DNA from: Otatea glauca
Taxonomy: Eukaryota; Streptophyta; Magnoliopsida; Poales; Poaceae
DNA: 64,000 bases
Reading direction: 5' to 3'
Assembly: GCA_036346275.1 (NCBI GenBank)
Contig: JAYEVK010000155.1
Coordinates: 1 to 64,000 of the forward strand
Under the pieces are notes generated by a model. It ran no database searches. It had not been told where the DNA came from and worked only from the letters and a program-made list of their open reading frames with translations. The position numbers and the translations under genes were made by a program. Below, in pieces: positions 46,186 to 57,240 of this stretch. Numbering within the stretch: the stretch's first letter is position 1; the number at the start of each line of letters is the position of its first letter.

Positions 46186-47040
46186 CTCCTCTTGAAAGTT
46201 TTTGAGATTGTTGTGCTCCTTTAAACTTTGCCCACCTTGTTATGAGGCTTTGTAACCTCCCTTCCAGAAATCCAAAACATGTTTCCTTATGCTTGAATTT
46301 ACTTTACGCATTTCCATTATGTCTTAAATTCAGCATTTAAATTCCTCACTTATATTCTAGCAATTTACATTTACGCAATTTGGATTTGCCTCCCCTCCTA
46401 CATGCTTTTGCTTCTTGTGCCAAGAATGTTGATTGATGGATGAATCTTCTTCAGATCATATCCCAATCATCTAGGCATTCCATGCATTTTTTTGCAAGAA
46501 ACCGGTCTTGTGTTCTTAAGTGGATCATTCTTCTAGATCGCGTTTGTGGAGTTTTAGACTTGTGTTATTGCTTGCTATGACATATGGGAGGTCATCCAAG
46601 ATCATCTTGATCATCAAAACCCCACGAGAAAGTCTTAGATCGAGTTCTTGAGTTTTGCTCAAACTTGGTGTGTTATTTCTTCAAAGTGAAAAAGGTCGGA
46701 ACTTTGACATCAATCCTTGTGATTGAAGGTTGGAATAACTTCCTGACATCCTTAGGAAGACAACTACCAAGTTTCATGAGTTTTTGTTCAGCCGATCAAA
46801 AGATTCCTCAAAATTTGCTTTTGGAGTTCGTGCTGTTCTTCCTACTGTTCTTGAGCCCGGTGCTACCGGACCCCGGTGCTACTGGCCTTGCCCCGTTTAG
46901 ACTGACCTTGCAGGAAACTTGCTCCATTCCATTTGCTTCTTTTGAGTGTTTCGGTTGAGGGCTTGTTTGGATTATTTTGATTTAAGGAAAAAATTTATTT
47001 GGGATCGTTCACCCCCTCTAATCGTCATCTCGATCCTTCA

Positions 47041-47054
47041 ATTGGTATCAAAGC
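47041..47054 (+). other. primer binding site of C
   Basis: ATTGGTATCAAAGC follows the LTR end at 47040, a one-base variant of the tRNA-Met complement TGGTATCAGAGC. Confidence 0.85.
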
Positions 47055-47095
47055 CAGTTTTGCTCTTTTCATAGATCTTGACGGTCTCTAGAGCC

Positions 47096-48289
47096 ATGAC
47101 GACAGACAAATATTCCACCAAGCCACCTATCTTTTCTGGAGTTGATTTTCCATTTTGGAAGTCCCTGACCAGGGATCCTAATATGGCAAAAAGGTGAAAC
47201 CCCCATATGAGGTTCCTGCCGATGAAAATATCACGGCCGGCAATATGGCTGACATTGAGGCAAAAGCTAAGGCAAGGAACATCCTCATACAGGGTCTTAG
47301 CCGCAGTGAGTAAGATAAGATTTCTCACCTCCATTCTGCTCATCAGATTTGGGTGATCCTCGATGCTTACCATGAGGGCACCACCCAAATCAAGACAGTG
47401 AGACAGGACCAATTCAAGCATGATTATAACAAATTCCAACAACACGCTGGTGAGAGTCTTGACGAGTGCTTTGGTCATTTTACAAAGATTTTGAGCGACC
47501 TCCGAGTAGTCGGTTGCATATACCCTAACTCGAATAATGCTCGACATTTTTTGACCACGCTCGATCTTCGAGTTTAGGAGATGAAGGTGACCACCATCAA
47601 GGACACTACCGGCTTGTCGACTCTTACTCTTGACGAGCTTTATTCCCAACTCAAGACTCATGAGATCGACGTCATCTCTTTCAAGACAAAATCTCAGTCG
47701 ATGGCCTTGGTCACCGATCCCACTGGATCCACTTCGGATTTTCCTACTGGTTTTTCCCTCTTCGCCCTTTGCGAGCTAAGCGATAACCATCTGGAAAAAT
47801 TTCTAGAAATGAGCTTGCTCTTTTGGCTCGCAAATTTTCTCATGCCTACAAAAGGGTGAGAGAGAGGAAGAGAGGTGGCACGATCACCTGCTTCAAGTGT
47901 GGTGGCCCCAACCACATTCGAATGAACTGTTCCAAGCTCGAGAAGGGCAAGAACAACTACACCAACAACAACCACAACAAGAAGCCTCCAATTTGTGACC
48001 TGACGCGCGAGAAGAAGTACCGCAGCTTCTCGAAGAACAAGAAGCTCTTCCACCGCGTCCTCGCCGCACTCGACGACATCAACTTCTCCGACACGAAGAC
48101 CTGGAGCGATGAGGGCGAGGATGATCCACAAGAGAAGAACAAGAGCAGCGACGACTTCACCAGGATGTGCTTCATGGTAGATGCCAACAACATCAGCGAC
48201 TCTGAGCTCTATAGCGACTCGGACGAGGTACCCTCCTATGACCAGCTCAATGAAGCTTTCTACAAATTAGGAAAATTTCATGCTAGAGC
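47096..48289 (+). pseudogene. copia gag, copy C, first part
   Basis: The ATG at 47096 gives MTTDKYSTKPPIFSGVDFPF, the expected start. A deletion and frameshift follow near 47180. The gag domain piece 47353-47577 contains VRQDQFKHDYNKFQQHAGES, then an in-frame stop (TAG at 47575), then MKVTTIKDTTGLSTLTLDEL. The first zinc knuckle is intact at 47889-47930 (C-x2-C-x4-H-x4-C, CFKCGGPNHIRMNC), followed by a lysine/asparagine-rich linker and an acidic segment. Coding is interrupted at 48294 by the E3 insertion and resumes at 52202. Of the three copies, only this one keeps the knuckle. Confidence 0.85.
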
Positions 48290-48294
48290 TAGGT

Positions 48295-51200
48295 TGTCAG
48301 GACCCGAATATGCAAATTCGGACCCTCTGTGTATTCAGTACTAGTTCAGGATCACGATAGTGCACACAGTCTCAACATAGATGAAATATCACAATCATAC
48401 ACAGTGGAATAGTAAATAAAGACTTCATCTATTAATATAGAACTATTGAACGACCTTAAGGTCAAACTTACACTTGTGAGGCCTTGGTGGCTTCAACTCA
48501 AAATAAATAAACAGCAGTGGAATGAACAACATCGACGAATCCCATCAATATGCCACAGGCAACTGACAAGGTTCAACTCCTAGATATTCGCCTTCTCGTG
48601 GAACTTCTCCTCCTTCGAAGTTGTAGTCTTCTCCTCAACTGATGATTTTGTGTGTTGCAAGGGGTGAGTACATAAAGCACTCAACAAGTTGTGCAAAGAA
48701 TGCAAGTCTAGTATTCTATATGCATGGCTTAGTACAAAGGTATGGCTATCATGGCTATTTTGCAGTAAAGCAGCATTTATAAAAAGAATACAGTAAATAG
48801 ATTGAAATTGCAGTAAAACAAATAATAATAATAGGTAGATTCAACATTTGACAAGTAAACCAAGTTTCCAATCCTAAGTTCCTGCCATCCCAATAAGTTT
48901 TGTTTAACAAAAGTCTAACCCTTGACTGTAATTCCCGAGCATTGCTCAATACTGCGAGCACGGCTATTCGAATAGATTTTACACTCTACAGAGGTTATGC
49001 ACTTTACCCACATGACATGATCGTCCCTTGTTGCCAAACTATTAGCACACTTCCTTTGGTGTGCCGGCAGGGTAATCATGGCAAACCCTTTACAATGCTC
49101 TTTCTAGACCCTGTACTGCTCGCTGAGGTTTCAACACGGAAGGGACTGGTTACCACACTCCGGGCCCCCTCTTGCGCCATGTGAGTCTACCCGTACACCC
49201 GTAACTCACTATACACCACAACAGTACTGAAATCTAGACATCACAAATTAGTCGGCTAGGCTGTCCCATTCCAGACGTGTGGTTGCAAGTAAGACTCAGG
49301 TCAAAAGCTTGCAAAGTTAAGTCCTTAGAGTGACTAGGGCAAGACTTCCACATATCCTCTGCCAAATCTGGCCAACCTTAGCACACTGCCCCTCGCCACT
49401 TGCCCTAATCTAAATCATTACCACCCCAGTTGATTACCAAGCACCACATGCTATCAACAAGTCAACCTCGTTGCGTGACATCCACTCGTCACCACAACGC
49501 AATCTCATTGTGTGACCACACATGACACACAAGTTCATAATATTGTTCCATATTCCATTAGTCAAGATTAATCAGTAATTATTCAACACATGTGATGACA
49601 TGGCATGGCTAAGCAATCTACGACAGTCTAACCAGCCCATGTTGATTATCAATATTAACTAAGTATTAATTAACCATCCTAGGGTGACAATTAGATTATG
49701 GCATACAATGGCAAGGTAGGGTATAGATCAAATTGGTATAATAGCTAAGTCCCAATTTAATTTGAAACAATTGTATACTTGAAATAATATGCAATAGGGT
49801 AAAACAAATATAGTAATTTTATAAACATGGGTTCAACATGATCAAAGCACAACTTGCCTGGCCCTTGCGATTTTTACTGTTATTTACTCTTTATCTTTGA
49901 TTCTTGATCTTCAATCTTTACCTGCTTGATCTTCATCTCCTTAGAACAACTTCCGGACGATGCGTCTAACGATTAAAGAAGAAGCAAATACAAACCAACT
50001 CAAAAGATAAATCAAATAAAATCCAAATTGAGAACGAATAGTATTGGATCACAAAGGCTTAGATGAATTTAGGAACTTGAATGGATTAGATCAGAGATTA
50101 GACAAAAGAGAACGAGCTTTCGGAATATACCGAAAAGGAAAAAACTGATAACTGAGAAAGAAAGAATAATATTCCAAAGAATATTTCTTCTAAAGTTATT
50201 ATCTTGATTGGATAGACAATGACATATGGGCTCTCGATCTATTAACCTGGTCCATAAAAATACGTTAGTTCGCAATGAACTAAACTGATGCTCAATGTTG
50301 ACTAAACAGATACACAGTCAAACAAAAGAAAGATAGACTAATAGATTAGATATGGCACAAGGGTATGACATATGGCCAATGGTCTATCGACCAAGTTCAC
50401 GAATGACTTCTAGGTCAATGGCAGATTAGATTTTTAAGAATAGGATATGGACAAGTGAGGTCGACATTCATGCGATTCGATTTGAGATCAGTCATACGTC
50501 GATCAAGAGGCTTGACGATGACAAGGCGGCGAGGAAATGAAGACAAGGCTAAACTCATAGGTGATGGAGTTAGATTACAATAAGGTGATAGAGAGGATGA
50601 TGATATTGCACTAGGGCTTTTGCGATAAAAGATTACCAAGGGTGGCTAACCGAAACAAGATCCGATAATGAAAGGGGCTAGATCGAAGACGACGTGTAGA
50701 TTCTAGAATATGGCATTGTTGGCAACCGAAGACCAAATGAACTTTAAAGATGAGCAAACCAGAGAATGATGGCCTACTGGACATGACGACACGACCAAGG
50801 CGAACTAAGATGGTTGGCGGCAAAAGACGGCGCGCGGCACTAACGAAATGCGGCGGCTAGCAAATATTAAAATTTTCGGTTGATGGAACAACAAAGGGGA
50901 AGTGAGCACCACGTAGAACGCGGCGAGACGAGCTCAACGGTATAAGCAGATTTGGCGGCAACCCAATGGACAGACCACAAACTACCAATGAACGGCTGCT
51001 AAAGCTAATAGATCAAACTGTCATAACTATTAAAATAATGGATGAAACCTAACCAAATTTTACAGAGAGCTATCTGGGACCCTAAGGCACAATATGACAT
51101 GAAAGGATCAGAATTTTACCTTCTGGATCAACAGGGAACACACGAGGAAGTTTTCAGCTGTACGTACGCAGTCTGATTGGGGAATATTAAATTTTCTGCA

Positions 51201-52196
51201 GAAATCCCATGGACAAAACCTTGAGTTAGGGTGAGCACCGCATAGAGGACATCAAGATGAGTCTACAGTAAAAAGGGCATGGTCAAATTCGCAAAAACAA
51301 AAAAGAACGGGCGACGGCAAGATTGGAGATTGGAACGGCCATAACTTTTGATTTTGTGGATGAAACGGCACCAAATTTGGTGGAGAGGTAGATTAGACCA
51401 TAAGGCACGAGATGAAGTGAGAGGATTTTATAAAAATGCACAGGAACGACAGGGAATGTGATGCCAATTTCGGCCGACGAGGACGGTTCACCGGAAGACG
51501 ACGGCTGCGATTTTTCAGGTTTGGGAGGTGCTCTGGGGATTAGGGTTGTGTGAGAGGGGTCTTTGGACACTTATATAGGCTAGGGAGTCATGCCATGCAA
51601 GGAAACACGAAGAAAAACCGGATTTGAATTGAAAACGGATCGAATCAAACACCTGGCGCGCAATGAACAGTAACTGATGACGTGGATCATTGTGGTGCTT
51701 TGGATGGGGATCGGAGGGCTGCGGCTGGGCGGCGACGTGGCCGGCTCGGGAGCTGACACGTGGATTTAACCCAATTTTCGAATTAAAATAATTTCAAAAA
51801 TTAAAATAATTCATTTAGAGCAATAAAAATACCAGAAAAATTATAAAAAAATTCTAGAAAATATTTTAAGACATTTGGAGCTTGAATAAAATATTTTTAA
51901 CCAAACATTATTTAAAATTTTGTAGTATTTAATTAAATTTAACAAAAGGCTTATTTTAAATTAATTTCCAAATGAATAGCAAACAAACTCCGAAAAATCT
52001 CAAAAAATTCCTTAAAGCACAATGAACTCAAATAAAACTAAATTTATTTTAATTGAAGTTTATATTAGTCAAATTAAATTGTTTTAGCATTTGAAAATTA
52101 CAGATTAAGCTTTATTAAAGCGAGAAAATCAGTAGGGATTTTTGGAAAGATGGACTTAACAAAAGATTTTTGAAAACCCAAATTTGGGGTGTTACA
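48295..52196 (-). mobile_element. E-family solo LTR E3 (full-length form)
   Basis: On minus it starts TGTAACACCCCAAATTTGGG at 52196 and ends …GGGTCCTGACA at 48295, 3,902 bp, with perfect TAGGT duplications (48290-48294 and 52197-52201). A TATA box (CCTATATAAG, 51579-51570) lies about 620 bp from the start. No open frame resembles a protein domain, and the ends are not repeated inside. It is the longest and best-bordered member and can serve as reference for E1, E2 and E4. I infer a solo LTR of a long-LTR gypsy family, perhaps Tekay/Del-like. Confidence 0.7.
51570..51579 (-). promoter_or_regulatory. TATA box of E3
   Basis: CCTATATAAG on minus, followed downstream by a CACTCT/CACACAACCC pyrimidine-rich leader. 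It supports reading E3 as an LTR with its own promoter. Confidence 0.5.
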
Positions 52197-52201
52197 TAGG
52201 T

Positions 52202-53381
52202 GTACAGAGCTTGAGAAGGAAGTAGGTACCTTAACTCAGGAGTTAGCTTCTCTTAGATCTTCTCCCTCCCGAGTTTCTGATTACTGTTATTTGTGTGATG
52301 CCTTGCTTTTGGAGCTAGAGAATCTAAGGATCATGCATGCTAGTGTGTTTTCTAAATTTGATGGCCTTAGATTGAAGAATGCTAGCAATGAATATATTAA
52401 TACTATGCCTCTAGATGCTGGTTTTCTTCATGCTCACTCTACTTCCTTATGTGAAAATTACCTCAAATTACTTGCCGAGATTGATGCCATGAGCACTCAT
52501 CATAGGAAGCTCTCTACTAGAAATGATGAAATTGAAATGCATGCTTCTAAGGACTCAATCAGCTCATGTGAGGGCTATAGGCAACTAAAACTTGACAATA
52601 AATCTTTAAATGTCAAGTGTGCTAAACTTGCTAAGGACTTACTAGATAAGTCACAAGAAAGTTGCTTGCGATGTGCTGAGATTGAGGGGGACTTGGATAA
52701 AATCCAAGTAGAACTTAGGAAGAAATTAGAGGCCTAGACCCTTAGATTAGAAATGCTCCTTGTGGTTCTATTGAGGCCCTCAAGGTTGAGGCAGCCATGC
52801 TGAGGGAGAAAAATACATGTACTGGTAGTTCTTCTCTTCCTGGTTCTTCTACCTCTTCTCTTCCCTATTCTTCATGTGTCTCTTTCTTTCAGGATTGTGA
52901 GTATCTAATGAGCACTCTTGAGAAGTTTTTAGGAGGCAAAAAGAAGCTCAATCTTATTCTAGACCAATCCAAGATTAGCCAATTTAATTAGGGTTTAGGA
53001 TCTGACTACTTGGAGTACGCTCGGGCGCATCCTCCCACCATTGTGTGTGGCTCCAAGAGTGGTGAGATCGTGGTAGCTCCCAGGGTGAGTACCACTGTAT
53101 TTAGATCTGTTGGGGTTGTCCATGGGATCTCTGATCAGAATGCTCCTCCTGCTACTTCTACCTCTAGTAAGGCTAAGTATACGTGCACCTTCTGTCAAAA
53201 GGATGGACATTTGGCAGATTTCTGCTTCAAGCGTGCCAAAATCACAAGGCGTGAGCGTGTTGCTGCTCTTAGGAGTATTCAGGGTCATCCCCAGACTCTG
53301 AGTGCTTCTAAGGCACGCACTGCTGTTAGACAGGTTAGAGAGTTGCCTGTTGTAGGGCAGCATCCAGGACTCGGTTTTTAG
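52202..53381 (+). pseudogene. copia gag, copy C, coiled-coil part and second zinc knuckle
   Basis: Continues the gag frame after E3: CTELEKEVGTLTQELASLRS, then AEIDAMSTHHRKLSTRNDEI, then QLKLDNKSLNVKCAKLAKDL, a stop at 52735, a frame change, then a serine-rich stretch and GGKKKLNLILDQSKISQFN. The second knuckle at 53184-53225 is intact: CTFCQKDGHLADFC (C-x2-C-x4-H-x4-C), followed by FKRAKITRRERVAALR. The stretch from 52202 to 52735 is open and closely parallels copy B residue by residue. Two or three stops and a frameshift inactivate it. Confidence 0.85.
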
Positions 53382-54347
53382 TTTGTTCAGTCAAGTTTTA
53401 GTCCTGTTGTTGCTCGTGGTTAGTCTATCCGTCGTCCTCTTGATATTCCTCGTTTTTCCCAACAAGGTAGATATCAGTAGCGTGAGGTGTTTTCTGGTAG
53501 GAGATTTAGGCAGTCTCACTGGTATGGTCTGGCCTTTGCACCACGACGGGCCAACCCAATTTCGGCTCCTAGGTCTTCTACTAATGTTATCTCTAATCTT
53601 GTGAGAATTGAGTGTCCGAGAGAAACTAGAGTACAGTCTTCTTCTGTGGCTGGTACTCTGAGGCGTCGTGTGGTTCAGTATTGGGTTCCCAGGTCTTCAC
53701 TTTATCCCAGTACTAAATCATTTCTTTCTCTTGTGCCTTGATCAGGTTCGTCGGATGGGGAAGGGAGAGGTTTCGATTATTGACTCCAATTGTTCTCGCC
53801 ATATGACCGGAGACTCTAGTTGGTTCTCTTCCCTAGTCTGAGGCCCTGGTGATGAGTTGATCACTTTTGGGGATGCTTCTTTAGGTAGAGTTATTGCCAA
53901 AGGTACCATCTGCATTAATGACAATTTCATTCTTAAGGACATTGCCTTAGTGAGTAAGCTGCAATATAAGTTGCTTTCTGTTTCTCAGCTTATCGATGAC
54001 TATTTCGAGGTTAGATTCAAGTGTAGTGCTTGTAGAATCCTTGATTCATTAGGGGAGTTAGTTTGCGGGATTTCTAGGTTTGGGAGTCTTTTGTGCTGAT
54101 TTTTTTGCTTCTTCTGGAGACTCTCTTTGGTGTTTGATTGCTTCAGAGTCTCATGATCTCTCCTTCTAGCATAGGATATTAGGTCACATTGGCTTTGATC
54201 ACTTGACCAGAGTTAGCAACCACGATCTCATTCGTGGTTTGCCTAAATACAAGAAGGTCAAAGACTTAGTTTGCTCTCCTTGCCGACATGGCAAGATGGA
54301 CACTGCTTCTCATCCTCCAGTCACTGTTGTGATGACTGATGCACCAG
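53382..54347 (+). pseudogene. copia protease and start of integrase, copy C
   Basis: After a frameshifted linker, the protease motif is at 53782-53790 as DSN in the context DSNCSRHMTGD, so the catalytic DSG has glycine replaced by asparagine. It continues as ELITFGDASLGRVIAKGTIC and ALVSKLQYKLLSVSQLIDDY. The integrase zinc finger shows GHIGFDHLTRVSNHDL near 54185 and CSPCRHGKM near 54280, although the first histidine context has a stop. Coding ends near 54347, just before the integrase core. Confidence 0.8.
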
Positions 54348-54681
54348 AATAGCTTTTACAGTTCAATCGGCTGTGGAACCGATTGAGGAAAAGCGTAGAA
54401 CAGAATCGATGGTGGTATGTTGGCTTATACGTCCAACTTAGCAGCATCGCTATATGCTTGATAATGTGCAACCCCACTTGCACGAGGATCACGCAGTAGT
54501 ATGACAGTAGGCTGGGTTGGCATCATAGTTAAGGGTGAAGTCATAGCCCATGGTTTAGGATCGGCTACAAGGCTTTGGGTGTTTTGTGCTACCAAATAAA
54601 CAAGGTGATTCGACAGGGTTTGCATTGGATCGAGCAGACTTCCAACCGATGCCAACTCTTGAGCTATTGTTTTTACACTAT
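54348..54681 (-). pseudogene. gypsy gag remnant, distal part
   Basis: On minus, from 54681: PNSVKTIAQELASVGSLLDP, then VYLVAQNTQSLVADPKP, a serine/alanine-rich tract and DPRASGVAHYQAYSDAAKLD. It continues the frame of 56535-56192 once the Angela solo LTR is removed. It stops at the junction with copy C near 54347. Confidence 0.5.
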
Positions 54682-54686
54682 TAGGT

Positions 54687-56186
54687 TGTTGGAAATATGC
54701 CCTAGAGACAATCATATAGATGATTATATTTCCATAAATGTTCATGGACTATGAGATTGTTCTTTGAATAATATCATGGATATTGATTAACAAAGTGCGT
54801 GACTTGTTTGTGAAACTATGTATTCATCTTTATGATGTTTATTCTATAAAGGGGTCCCTAGTCGATAATCATATGAGGACACATATGAGTAGACTAGCAT
54901 ATGTATTGGTCGACGACCATGTTTCACGGGTCATAGATATGAAGATATCAAACCAATAATATGGACACATGTTAGAGAACATGGTGTTGGGCATTGACCC
55001 ACTATGAGACATTGTGAGAACGTTGTTTTATTTCATGTCATCAGTTCGTCTCATATACGATGTGTATGCTATATCCTTCGACTTGAGATTGTCGCATGTT
55101 CTCAAGATGCGTAATGGCTTACATAGGGGTCGTCAAACACTACTCCGTAACTGGGTAGTTATAAAGATAGCTTTCGGGTTTGTCATGAAACATGCTGCGA
55201 GGCGTGGTCGATCAAGATTGGATTTTCCCCCTCCATACAACAGGAGAGATATCTCTAGGCCTCTCAAGTGGTCAGATTCCAAAAACACATGGCCATGCTA
55301 CTCGAGTAAAGAGTTACTTGAGTCATCGAGTTAAAGAGTTAACTTGATGTATTCAAGGAATCTGAGTCACGGCATCGAAATAAAATGGTCGAGCCATCCA
55401 AATAAGGATGACAACAACTCGCCTTGGGTTTGACCGATATCGTGAGGCAAAAGGAAATGCATATAGGACATTGTTGATGTTAGTCCGATCTTTACATGTA
55501 CTCGGGAGTCGGTAAGTCCTGCTAGGGGCCGCTATCGACTATTGGTCGAATGCTCGATATTCGAGTAGGAGTACTCGATGATCGAGTAGGTGTACCCGAT
55601 GGTCGAGTAGGAGTACTCAACGATCCATAGGGTTACTCCAGTCATGTCCGAGTGCACATGAACCTATAGCGTCGCACGCTTAAGGGGTTGTAACCAATTC
55701 GGATAAGGATCCGAGTTGTAATGGGCTTAGAGTTCCTAATAGGCTTCAAGGGTTGAAACCCGTTATGAGATGTCTATATAAAGGGAGGAGGTGGTGGTTT
55801 TGCGAAGATATAGATACACAAAGAGATATATCAGGAATTCAGAATTCCCAAAACTCTAGCCGCCACCCCTCCTCTGCCCAAAATCCGCAGCCGACGCTAG
55901 CACTCCGACATGTGGTGTTCCTGCCCCGTACGTGTGGATACCTTGGAGGCGTTGCTGCGAAGCTTCAACGCTAGGACGATCCGTAACCTGCGGCAATCAC
56001 AAGAAGCTATTAGGGAGGCGCGAGGCTAGTACGACTACATTTGCAACAACACGCTACATCGACTCTACTTCCGCTACAGGTCTGCGCATCTAGTGGTAAT
56101 TCTGTGATCTATAACTTGCATTGGTTCCTTGGTTATGCGGTAGAAAATTTTGTTTTTCGCTAGAGTAGCCTACCCGTTCCCCAGCA
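54687..56186 (+). mobile_element. Angela-type copia solo LTR
   Basis: Begins TGTTGGAAATATGCCCTAGA and ends CGTTCCCCAGCA, 1,500 bp, flanked by perfect TAGGT duplications (54682-54686 and 56187-56191). A TATA box (TATATAAAG, 55775-55783) is in the expected place. It contains no coding region, so it is a solo LTR left by LTR-LTR recombination. A short ATCGAGTAGG(A/T)GTACTCGA(T/C) repeat lies at 55556-55625. It sits inside a minus-strand gypsy gag remnant. Confidence 0.9.
55775..55783 (+). promoter_or_regulatory. TATA box of the Angela solo LTR
   Basis: TATATAAAG followed by GGAGGAGG. The minus-strand Angela LTR at 62357-63738 has a matching box. Confidence 0.7.
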
Positions 56187-56191
56187 TAGGT

Positions 56192-56535
56192 ATCATCAGC
56201 TTAAGAATTGTAACTAGAGCCGATGATTGATTAATCAAAGCATGGTGCACATATTGATTAATAATAGCAGATAATTCCGCTTGTGTAGGCAAGTGTTGAC
56301 TCACCAAGGTGTTGGTAATCCCCTCATCATCGAGGGCATTAACCGTCGACAATGCAGCCTTATGTGTGACACCGCGTCGAGTTTTTTGATAACATCTTAA
56401 CATCATCTCTTTGAGCACGACTTTCTGATCTTTAATCTCTTTACATTGTTCTGGTGTTAAATTGTCCAGTGTAGAGACGATTATAGCGTCGGAGTTGAGA
56501 TCGGACGGTGGAATCAATTTCCTTGAAGATGACAT
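56192..56535 (-). pseudogene. gypsy gag remnant, N-terminal part
   Basis: The ATG at 56535 gives MSSSRKLIPPSDLNSDAII, followed by LTPEQCKEIKDQKVVLKEMM and a QHLPTQAELSAIINQYVHHA stretch. About 25 bp upstream on minus is GGCACGCCCGGTGGGAC, a leader found directly after the 5' LTR in a class of grass gypsy elements. The frame is open to the Angela insertion and continues beyond it. It is assigned to gypsy gag by position and leader, not by a recognised domain. Confidence 0.55.
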
Positions 56536-56560
56536 CGTGTCCCACCGGGCGTGCCAAAAG

Positions 56561-57240
56561 TGTGTCGGCACCAAAAGATGTGACGAAGGATCTATCGGCT
56601 TCAACACACGAAGAACGCCGGGTTTAGGTCATGCCAACCGATTTGATCCTACAATCGATAAGATAGATGGGAAAATATATTCAAAGCCGATCTAATGTAA
56701 CAATTGGCAGAGATCTAACAGCCAAAAAGCCAATCAAATTTAGGGTAACGATAAGTCTAAACAGCCGATTAGGGCTGAATAGATGGCAGATAAAGGTAGA
56801 CTTTCCAAAAGAAGGTGATGTGCAACAAGATCGGAGAAAACCAAACTTGATTGGCGTAATCGAAGGTGATCAACAATCGGCGATGCACAACTTTATTAAT
56901 CAAGATCGGACTACAAGAAAGATTCTAAATTACAGAGCTACTCCTAGTTGACAGGAAAATAAAAGAGTAAATGCACGTTTGTTTGGTTGATTGTGTTGTT
57001 GTCTTTGCTCACCATTGGCCATCTTTTATAGTGCATTGGCCGATCGTATCCCTCTTCGATATGCTGTCGACCACGATCCGTATTGGCCTTTACTCGAACA
57101 AAATCTCCAAATTTGGATCAATATCGGTCATAATTCTATATTTAACTTTTCCTTTCTTATCTGTTATCGGCCAAAATATCCCTTTATCCTTAGCCTAACA
57201 ATTTGGCCGTGCCTTGCCAAATTCTAGCGCAAACAGAAAT
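56561..57240 (-). repeat. gypsy LTR remnant (5' LTR of the minus-strand element)
   Basis: On minus the LTR ends …GGTGCCGACACA at 56561, followed by CTTTT and the GGCACGCCCGGTGGGAC leader. A TATA box, CTATAAAAG, is at 57031-57023. The sequence has repeated GGCCGAT/ATCGGCC words. The LTR start is not certain; I place it near 57240, before sequence that I do not recognise. Confidence 0.5.

Larger units (their letters stand above)
44380..47040 (+). repeat. 5' LTR of C, with inserted gypsy fragment
   Basis: Begins TGAAGGGCCATATGGAGG and ends CGATCCTTCA. Without the insert it is about 1.75 kb. U3 carries units of GGTGCTACCGG/CGGTAGCACCG type at 44510-44790, and U5 carries the same motif at 46856-46892 (CCGGTGCTACCGGACC). 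TATAAATAG is at 45250-45258. Confidence 0.85.
44380..54347 (+). mobile_element. SIRE/Maximus-like copia retrotransposon C, truncated, with two nested insertions
   Basis: 5' LTR 44380-47040, primer binding site from 47041, gag from 47096, protease near 53780, then the integrase zinc-finger region up to about 54347, where the sequence switches to a minus-strand gypsy gag. A 907-bp gypsy fragment sits in the LTR (45279-46185) and an E-family solo LTR in gag (48295-52196). Integrase core, RT, RNase H and 3' LTR are missing. Because the right border shows no LTR start or target duplication, the truncation looks like a deletion or illegitimate join and not a clean insertion. Confidence 0.85.

Noticed and set aside
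52189..52737. Independent 182-codon host gene
   Set aside because: Its ATG lies in E3 sequence. The rest is the continuation of copia gag after the E3 insertion and closely matches the coiled-coil part of copy B.
48290..56191. Shared target duplication TAGGT at E3 and at the Angela solo LTR as a sign of a common event
   Set aside because: The elements belong to different families and the two TAGGT sites lie in unrelated sequence. A 5-bp match is expected by chance.
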